Assembly (NCBI GenBank): GCA_002470185.1 | Contig: DKNG01000204.1 | Coordinates: forward strand, 5,655 to 12,485 | From: Arcobacter sp. UBA7394 | GTDB taxonomy: Bacteria > Campylobacterota > Campylobacteria > Campylobacterales > Arcobacteraceae | Direction: 5' to 3' | DNA length: 6,831 nt | Part shown: positions 1 through 4,888 of the stretch, piece by piece | Numbering within the stretch: the stretch's first letter is position 1 | How the letters are laid out: each line of letters begins with the position of its first letter | Notes under the pieces: generated by a model | The model's database searches: none | Told to the model about the DNA's origin: nothing | What the model saw: only the letters and a program-made list of their open reading frames with translations | Made by a program: the position numbers and the translations under genes

Positions 1-351
1 ATGAATGATTTAACATTTATGGCAATTGGTCTTTATGGTTCACGATTACCAAAACAAAATGGTGCTCCAATTAGATTAGTTACTCCATGGAAATATGGAT
101 TTAAGTCTATTAAATCTATTGCAAAAATTTCTTTTGTGGAAGAAGAACCTTTAAATACTTGGCAAAAAGCTAATAGTAGAGAATATGGATTTTATGCAAA
201 TGTAAACCCAAATGTTGATCATCCAAGATGGTCTCAAAAAAGAGAGAGGGTTTTAGGAAAATTTTTCAAACAAAAAACATTAATGTTTAATGGTTATGAA
301 AAAGAAGTAGCACATTTGTATAAAGGCATGGATTTAAGAAAGTATATATAA
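1..351 (+). CDS. msrP: Protein-methionine-sulfoxide reductase catalytic subunit MsrP, C-terminal part (5' truncated)
   Basis: This is the last 116 codons of MsrP (formerly YedY), a periplasmic molybdopterin enzyme that reduces methionine sulfoxide in oxidised envelope proteins. The ending is highly characteristic: [20 protein letters not shown] at about residues 20-39, then [19 protein letters not shown] near 61-79, LMFNGYE near 94-100, and the terminal GMDLRKYI. The family is about 300 residues long, so roughly 60% is missing upstream. The ATG at position 1 is an internal methionine, not the start. The Tat signal peptide and the molybdenum-ligating cysteine would lie outside the window, so catalytic competence cannot be judged here. 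The stop TAA shares its last base with the msrQ start, which implies one transcript and coupled translation. The promoter is outside the window. Confidence 0.95.
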   Translation: MNDLTFMAIGLYGSRLPKQNGAPIRLVTPWKYGFKSIKSIAKISFVEEEPLNTWQKANSREYGFYANVNPNVDHPRWSQKRERVLGKFFKQKTLMFNGYEKEVAHLYKGMDLRKYI

Positions 352-905
352 TGAAACGATTAACAGTTCACCTATTGCTATTATTACCATTGGTATTTTT
401 ATTAGCTCAATTATTTATTTTTGAGGTAAATGATCCTATTAAATATATTTATACTGTATCAGGTATAACAGCAACTGTAATACTATTTTTTTCAATTACT
501 ATATCTATGATAAAAAAATATATAAATTTAATAAAATTTAGAAAAGATATAGGATTATTTGGATTTTTTTATGCATTATTACATATGGTGAATTTTGTAA
601 TCTTTGATGCTCAATTAGATTTGGGCTTTATAATAGAAGAGACTTTGGATAAGCCATTTATTTATCTAGGTATGTTAGCTTTTTTCATAGTATTATTTAT
701 GGCACTTACCTCTACAAAAAAATTATTCAGAAAATTTAGTAAGTACCATAGATTAATTTACATTGCACTTATTTTAATTACAATACATTTCATAATGGCC
801 CAAAAAACAATAGATATAGACCTATTTTGTTATATAGTTATAATAATAGTTATTGGTTATTATAAATTATTACAAATAATCGTTAGAAACAATAACGTAA
901 AATAA
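351..905 (+). CDS. msrQ: Heme-binding membrane subunit MsrQ of the MsrPQ system
   Basis: MsrQ (formerly YedZ) is an inner-membrane b-type heme protein of the ferric-reductase-like family that passes electrons to MsrP. The 184-residue product is almost entirely hydrophobic. I count about six membrane segments, near residues 7-25, 34-54, 67-86, 102-120, 134-150 and 155-173. Likely heme-ligand histidines fall at the family positions: H78 in FFYALLHM, H133 in KYHRLIY and H146 in ITIHFIM. The stretch LGMLAFFIVLFMALTSTKK (about 106-124) also matches the family. It is somewhat shorter than the E. coli protein (about 211 residues), mostly at the ends. The ATG overlaps the msrP stop by one base (TAATG). 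Only a weak purine stretch precedes it (around 334-342), so translation is probably coupled to msrP. Confidence 0.93.
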   Translation: MKRLTVHLLLLLPLVFLLAQLFIFEVNDPIKYIYTVSGITATVILFFSITISMIKKYINLIKFRKDIGLFGFFYALLHMVNFVIFDAQLDLGFIIEETLDKPFIYLGMLAFFIVLFMALTSTKKLFRKFSKYHRLIYIALILITIHFIMAQKTIDIDLFCYIVIIIVIGYYKLLQIIVRNNNVK

Positions 906-963
906 AATAGGCTTGTTAACTATTGGTTAATCATTGATTATGTTTCAGTTAATTTCCTATAGT

Positions 964-969
964 TATAAT
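964..969 (+). promoter_or_regulatory. Candidate -10 box (TATAAT) in the msrQ-helicase gap
   Basis: There is a perfect TATAAT 59 bases after the msrQ stop. The sequence 17 bases upstream (941-946, TGTTTC) is a poor -35, but Campylobacterota housekeeping promoters often lack a recognisable -35. A start near 975 would give a transcript of about 125 bases ending at the terminator at 1068-1101. In DNA this rich in A and T, a chance TATAAT is quite possible. Confidence 0.3.
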
Positions 970-1067
970 AATTATATAGATAGGTTGACGCAGCGACTTA
1001 TTTATGTAAGTATTTTTAAGATAGAATTTCTTAAATATAAATAATTTTTTTTATGTTTCCTTGTGTT

Positions 1068-1101
1068 AAAGGGGTGTCAGCGATGGCACCCCTTTCTTTT
1101 T
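1068..1101 (+). terminator. Intrinsic (rho-independent) terminator
   Basis: An 11-bp stem, AAAGGGGTGTC (1068-1078) with GGCACCCCTTT (1085-1095), contains one T-G wobble and closes a six-base loop, AGCGAT. It is followed by CTTTTT (1096-1101). The G/C-rich stem stands out strongly against the AT-rich surroundings. It lies 162 bases after the msrQ stop, so it ends either the msrPQ transcript or a separate short transcript from the gap. It also shields the helicase gene from read-through. Confidence 0.88.
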
Positions 1102-1145
1102 ATTTAAATCCCATAACTTCATTATTCAATCAGTCTTAAACCTAT

Positions 1146-1167
1146 TATGATACTATTCATTTATAAC
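1146..1167 (+). promoter_or_regulatory. Candidate promoter of the helicase gene (-10-like boxes)
   Basis: Two near-consensus -10 boxes, TATGAT (1146-1151) and TATAAC (1162-1167), lie between the terminator at 1068-1101 and the helicase start at 1199. No good -35 is visible for either. Because the terminator separates the helicase from msrPQ, a promoter is expected somewhere in 1102-1190, but which box is used cannot be decided by eye. Confidence 0.35.
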
Positions 1168-1198
1168 AAATCTTTATCGTGAGAAAATCAAACAACTA

Positions 1199-3265
1199 AT
1201 GCCATTATCAAATCTAAACGAAGAACAACTATCTGCTGCAACGTGTGACCATGGGTTTAACCTAATTATTGCAAGTGCCGGAACAGGAAAAACATCTACT
1301 ATTGTTGGAAGAATTGCAAACCTAATTAATAATGGTGTAAAACCTGAAGAGATTCTATTATTAACTTTTACAAATAAAGCAGCAGCTGAAATGGTACAAA
1401 GGGTTGCTAAGTTTTTTGGTAAAGAAGTGGCAAAACAAATTATGGCAGGTACATTTCATTCTGTATCCTATAAACTGTTAAAACAACTAAATAAAAATAT
1501 CACATTAAAACAACCAAATGAATTAAAAACACTATTTAGATCTATCTATGAAAAAAGAGTTTTTGTAGAGAGAGAAGAGGATACTAATCCTTATGATGGT
1601 GGATATTTATATGATTTATATTCACTTTATCTTAACTCAAATGAGGGTGAAGATTTTGGAGAATGGGTAAAAGATAAAAACCCAGATCATGAATTATATA
1701 CAATGATTTATGAAGATGTTGTCTTAGAATTTCATGAATTAAAAGCAAAATACGGATATGCAAATTTTGATGATTTATTAACAATTATGTTAGAGACATT
1801 AAAAGAAGAAACATTTGAATTTAAAGAGATATTAGTAGATGAGTATCAAGATACAAATCCACTGCAAGGAAGACTTCTTGATGGTTTTAGACCTACATCA
1901 CTATTTTGTGTTGGGGATTATGATCAAAGTATTTATGCTTTTAATGGCTCTGATATTGGTATTATTTCTACTTTTGCTACAAGATATGATAATGCCACGG
2001 TTTATACACTAAGAAAGAACTATAGGTCTTCAAAACCTATTTTGGATTTAGCAACAAAAGTAATAGAACATAATGAAAGAATTTATGAAAAAAACTTAGA
2101 GGTAATGAGAACTCAAACTTCAAATCCTCCTAGACTTTTAGCTTTTAATGAACTATTTTCTCAATATCATTATATTTCAGAGTTAATCTCTCAAAGTGAT
2201 ACTCCACATAATGAAATAGCTATTATTTTTAGAAACAATTCAAGTGCAGATGGAATTGAAGCAAATTTACGTGAATTTGAAATTCCTGCAAAAAGAAAAG
2301 GTGGAATGTCATTTTTTGATTCTGTTGAAGTTAAGTTTGTATTAGACCTACTAGTAATGCAACTATCTCATAATGATATGATGGCATTTATTCATACTTT
2401 AGAGCATGGAAAAGGTATTGGAAAAGCAATTGCAAAAGATATTTTTGATGCTTTAATAAAACTAGGTGGGGGAGATTTAATCAAAGGATTATTTCATCCT
2501 GATCCTGATATTAGAAATCCTTATGAATCTAATAAAGTTAAAAATATCCAGTTAGGTTTATTTGATGATTTTATTGAGTTAGGTTCTATTTCAAAGTTTA
2601 AAGACTGTAATTTTGAAGAAGGTTTTTTATCTAATCCTATATTAAAACACCCAAAGCTTTCAGTTGATGGGGCTAAATATGTATATGATTTTTATTTATT
2701 AATGAAACATTTAAGACGTACAAAAAATCCAGATTCATTAGTGACGAGTATTACTTCATCTATGATGTATTCTAAAATCAAAGATACCTTATCAACAAAA
2801 AGAGCAACACAAAAAGACGGAACTATAAATGCAATGCAAAAGACAAAGTCTTTAGCAAAAATTAATAGAAAAGTAATGCTTCTAAAAAACTTATCTAGAA
2901 ACTTCAACGACCTATCAAAGTTTGTAAACTCAATGATTTTAGGTGGAAGTGAAATGAGTGAGGGTGATGGTGTAAACTTATTATCTGTTCACGCTAGTAA
3001 AGGCTTAGAATTCAAAGAAGTATATGTAATTGACCTAATGGATGGAAGATTCCCAAATAGAAAGCTAATGAGCAAAGGTGGAAGTCTAGAAGAAGAGAGA
3101 CGATTATTTTATGTAGCAGTAACTCGTGCAAAAGATATACTTTATCTTTCATTTGCAAAATTTGATAAAATCAAAAAACTTACTTTTGTAGCAAGTCCAT
3201 TCTTAAGAGAAGCAGGATTAGTTAAAGGTGATCCAGAAGAAAAAACAGCGGCTGATCCGTCTTAA
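1199..3265 (+). CDS. UvrD/Rep-family (PcrA-like) superfamily 1A DNA helicase
   Basis: This is a complete 688-residue ATP-dependent 3'-5' DNA helicase of the UvrD/Rep/PcrA group, expected to act in DNA repair and replication-fork restart. All core motifs are visible: Q-motif LNEEQ (6-10); Walker A ASAGTGKTS (25-33, Lys31); motif Ia LLTFTNKAAAEM (54-65); GTFHS (84-88); motif II DEYQD (214-218); motif III VGDYDQSIYAFNG (238-250); NYRSS (274-278); a 2B-like GKGIGKAIAKDIF (404-416); motif V VNLLSVHASKGLEF (592-605); and motif VI RRLFYVAVTRAK (634-645), with Arg643 as the likely arginine finger. The length is close to that of Rep/PcrA. The ATG at 1199 puts the Q-motif at the N-terminus, and no other in-frame ATG, GTG or TTG lies between the upstream stop at 1148 and this start. 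The Shine-Dalgarno is poor. The sequence does not decide between the uvrD, rep and pcrA names, so I give no symbol. Confidence 0.95.
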   Translation: MPLSNLNEEQLSAATCDHGFNLIIASAGTGKTSTIVGRIANLINNGVKPEEILLLTFTNKAAAEMVQRVAKFFGKEVAKQIMAGTFHSVSYKLLKQLNKNITLKQPNELKTLFRSIYEKRVFVEREEDTNPYDGGYLYDLYSLYLNSNEGEDFGEWVKDKNPDHELYTMIYEDVVLEFHELKAKYGYANFDDLLTIMLETLKEETFEFKEILVDEYQDTNPLQGRLLDGFRPTSLFCVGDYDQSIYAFNGSDIGIISTFATRYDNATVYTLRKNYRSSKPILDLATKVIEHNERIYEKNLEVMRTQTSNPPRLLAFNELFSQYHYISELISQSDTPHNEIAIIFRNNSSADGIEANLREFEIPAKRKGGMSFFDSVEVKFVLDLLVMQLSHNDMMAFIHTLEHGKGIGKAIAKDIFDALIKLGGGDLIKGLFHPDPDIRNPYESNKVKNIQLGLFDDFIELGSISKFKDCNFEEGFLSNPILKHPKLSVDGAKYVYDFYLLMKHLRRTKNPDSLVTSITSSMMYSKIKDTLSTKRATQKDGTINAMQKTKSLAKINRKVMLLKNLSRNFNDLSKFVNSMILGGSEMSEGDGVNLLSVHASKGLEFKEVYVIDLMDGRFPNRKLMSKGGSLEEERRLFYVAVTRAKDILYLSFAKFDKIKKLTFVASPFLREAGLVKGDPEEKTAADPS

Positions 3266-4728
3266 GACAGGTTTAGTCTACTTCTAACTAAATTTTTTCC
3301 ATCTTTCTTTGCATTGTATAAAAGTTTGTCAGATTTTTGTAGCATTTCATCGATATTATTACTTCCATAGTTATCACTAATACCAAAACTTGCAGTTATA
3401 TTGATAACATCTTCGTAAACAAAAATATCAATTTGTTCTATTTCTTCTTTGATTTCTTCTACTTTTTTGATAGCATTTTTTAGATTTGTTTTTGGAAATA
3501 CTAGAGCAAATTCTTCCCCACCTAATCTTCCAAAAATATCATTTGATTCTAATTTGTCTTTGATTGTTTTAGTAAACTCTATTAATACTCTATCCCCTAC
3601 ATCATGTCCATATTTATCATTGTATGTTTTAAAGTTATCAATATCAATCATTACAGTTGTAAATTCTATATTTTCTTTTTTTGAAACTGAGAAAATATTA
3701 TGGGCATGAATAAAGAAGTTTCTTCTATTCATTGTTTTTGTTAAATGATCTGTGTGGGCTATATCATATAGTTGAAGATTTACTTTTTCTAACTCTTCCA
3801 TAGCATTTTTGATTTGTTTTGTTTTTATATCAATTTGGTTTTCAATATTTTTTTGATTATGAGAGAATAGTTTTTTATAACTGTTTAATGTCAAAATTAA
3901 AATAAGAATAATTAGTAATAAAAATGTTGATAAAATACATGTTGTCATAAATATATCATCAGAAATTTCAACGTTATTTTCTGTTTGAATTGATAATAAT
4001 AGCTCATTTTTTTCATTATAAAAATAAATATTATTAGTAAAAAAATCGATTTCTTGATGGCTATTTACAATAATCTTAGGAAAAGTTTTTGATACTAATT
4101 CATAATTAGATATTTCATTTGGTTTATTCGAAAACCTAACTTCTAAAAAATTAGAATTAATATTTTTTAGATATAAGTTATCTATTTTCTTACCTAAAAT
4201 TAAAAATCCATTTGAGTTTTCAGAATAATCTGTCTGATATACTGGGGCTTTAGATATAAAATATGAGTTGTTTTTATACCTTATAATTCCATTTGTCTTT
4301 TTTATTTTCTTTAATTTCTTGATTAGATATTCTTCAAAATCATGATCTTTGGCATTTGTAATATGTCTTGTTTTTTTTGAGAATAAAAGTTTATTTGATT
4401 TGTTTGTTAATATAAAATAAGATAAATCTATATCTTCTAAGGTATAAGAATCTTTTCTAAAATTTGAATATATATAATCTGGATTTTGATCATTTATAAA
4501 TTCATATGTCTCATCCAAACTTGAATACTCTAAACTTAATTTATGAATAAAATCAATTCTATCTTCTAGTTTTTCTATTAAAGATTTTATATTTTTATGA
4601 TTAATTTTGCTATTTGCAATATGGTAGTTTTCAATTAGTTTATTTTGAGTTATTACGATAAAAGCGATAGCTAAAGCTACTATAAATAGTAAGAAAAAAT
4701 TACTTTTCTTTTTAATTTTTTTTAACAT
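3262..4728 (-). CDS. Membrane diguanylate cyclase with CHASE4-like periplasmic sensor and GGDEF domain
   Basis: This 488-residue protein is predicted to make cyclic di-GMP from two GTP. Order: basic N-terminus, first membrane segment (about 11-28), an extracytoplasmic domain (about 29-255), second membrane segment (about 259-280), a charged helical linker or coiled coil (about 290-322), and a GGDEF domain (about 325-485). The sensor resembles CHASE4 around residues 56-92, with LDETYEFINDQNPDYIYSNF as the telling stretch. Catalytic features are intact: DHLTKTMNRR (327-336), DIDNFKTYNDKYGHDVGD (362-379) with metal-binding Asp362, and GGEEF at 403-407. The usual RxxD inhibitory site nine residues before GGEEF reads ESND (394-397), so its arginine is lost. 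The ATG immediately precedes the first membrane segment, but no clear Shine-Dalgarno is visible. The ligand is unknown. The gene converges on the helicase and overlaps it by four bases. Confidence 0.92.
   Translation of the reverse strand: MLKKIKKKSNFFLLFIVALAIAFIVITQNKLIENYHIANSKINHKNIKSLIEKLEDRIDFIHKLSLEYSSLDETYEFINDQNPDYIYSNFRKDSYTLEDIDLSYFILTNKSNKLLFSKKTRHITNAKDHDFEEYLIKKLKKIKKTNGIIRYKNNSYFISKAPVYQTDYSENSNGFLILGKKIDNLYLKNINSNFLEVRFSNKPNEISNYELVSKTFPKIIVNSHQEIDFFTNNIYFYNEKNELLLSIQTENNVEISDDIFMTTCILSTFLLLIILILILTLNSYKKLFSHNQKNIENQIDIKTKQIKNAMEELEKVNLQLYDIAHTDHLTKTMNRRNFFIHAHNIFSVSKKENIEFTTVMIDIDNFKTYNDKYGHDVGDRVLIEFTKTIKDKLESNDIFGRLGGEEFALVFPKTNLKNAIKKVEEIKEEIEQIDIFVYEDVINITASFGISDNYGSNNIDEMLQKSDKLLYNAKKDGKNLVRSRLNLS
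3271..3298 (+). terminator. Weak candidate terminator of the helicase gene, inside the cyclase 3' end
   Basis: TTTAGT (3272-3277) pairs with ACTAAA (3287-3292), with an extra G-T wobble at 3271/3293 and a nine-base loop. Six T residues follow (3293-3298). It begins six bases after the helicase stop, where a terminator would be expected. The stem has only one G-C pair, and the sequence also encodes the C-terminus of the opposing gene, so it may be coincidental. Confidence 0.3.
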
Positions 4729-4780
4729 TTTTCAACTTTAACTAAATTAAATTTTTTATATAAATATAATAATTAAGTGA

Positions 4781-4786
4781 ATTATA
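4781..4786 (-). promoter_or_regulatory. Candidate -10 box for the diguanylate cyclase gene
   Basis: On the minus strand, positions 4786-4781 read TATAAT, preceded by GGT. A start near 4774 would leave an untranslated leader of about 45 bases. The -35 region is only T-rich (TACTTT at 4809-4804). Two copies of TAATAATTAA flank this box, at 4767-4776 and 4793-4802. Confidence 0.5.
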
Positions 4787-4816
4787 ACCAATTAATAATT
4801 AAAAAAGTATCTGGAT

Positions 4817-4845
4817 TTTACTATAAAGGATAATTTGGATATAAT
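4817..4845 (+). promoter_or_regulatory. Probable sigma-70-type promoter of valS
   Basis: TATAAT at 4840-4845 is preceded, at 17-base spacing, by TTTACT (4817-4822), which matches four of six positions of TTGACA. The expected start near 4852 gives a leader of about 37 bases before the valS ATG. The box lies about 54 bases from the minus-strand -10 of the cyclase gene, so the two promoters are divergent and closely packed. Confidence 0.65.
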
Positions 4846-4878
4846 CGCGACTAAATTAGAAAAAGACTTAAGAAATAT

Positions 4879-4884
4879 AGGAAG
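4879..4884 (+). promoter_or_regulatory. Ribosome binding site of valS
   Basis: AGGAAG lies four bases before the ATG at 4889 (six bases from the AGGA core). It is the clearest Shine-Dalgarno in the window and supports the valS start chosen. Confidence 0.7.
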
Positions 4885-4888
4885 TTTT

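Larger units (their letters stand above)
906..1198. other. Intergenic region between msrQ and the helicase gene
   Basis: This 293-base stretch has no convincing reading frame. From left to right it holds AT-rich sequence with small inverted repeats (TTAAC/GTTAA near 917-929), a TATAAT at 964-969, a short hairpin ACTTAT/GTAAGT at 996-1011, a 7-bp hairpin TTTAAGA/TCTTAAA at 1015-1035, eight T residues at 1045-1052, a strong terminator at 1068-1101, and -10-like boxes before the helicase. It may be only the msrPQ 3' untranslated region plus the helicase promoter, or it may encode a short RNA of about 120-130 bases ending at the terminator. I do not recognise a known RNA family in it. Confidence 0.6.

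Noticed and set aside
1..3. ATG at position 1 as the true start of a small protein
   Set aside because: The product matches the C-terminal third of MsrP in register, so this methionine is internal to a longer gene.
985..1013. TTGACG (985-990) as a -35 box of a second promoter
   Set aside because: At 16-18 base spacing the sequence (AAGTAT and neighbours) is not a plausible -10 box.
2692..2907. Minus-strand open frame of 71 codons inside the helicase gene
   Set aside because: It lies wholly within the helicase coding sequence, has no recognisable domain or ribosome site, and its composition is what the antisense of lysine-rich codons gives.
3228..3268. Terminator for the cyclase gene inside the helicase 3' end
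   Set aside because: On the minus strand a run of six T follows a G/C-rich stretch, but the best stem is only about three base pairs (CGG/CCG), too weak to call.
3449..3709. Plus-strand open frame of 86 codons inside the cyclase gene
   Set aside because: It is antisense to the conserved GGDEF domain, including GGEEF, and has no family resemblance.
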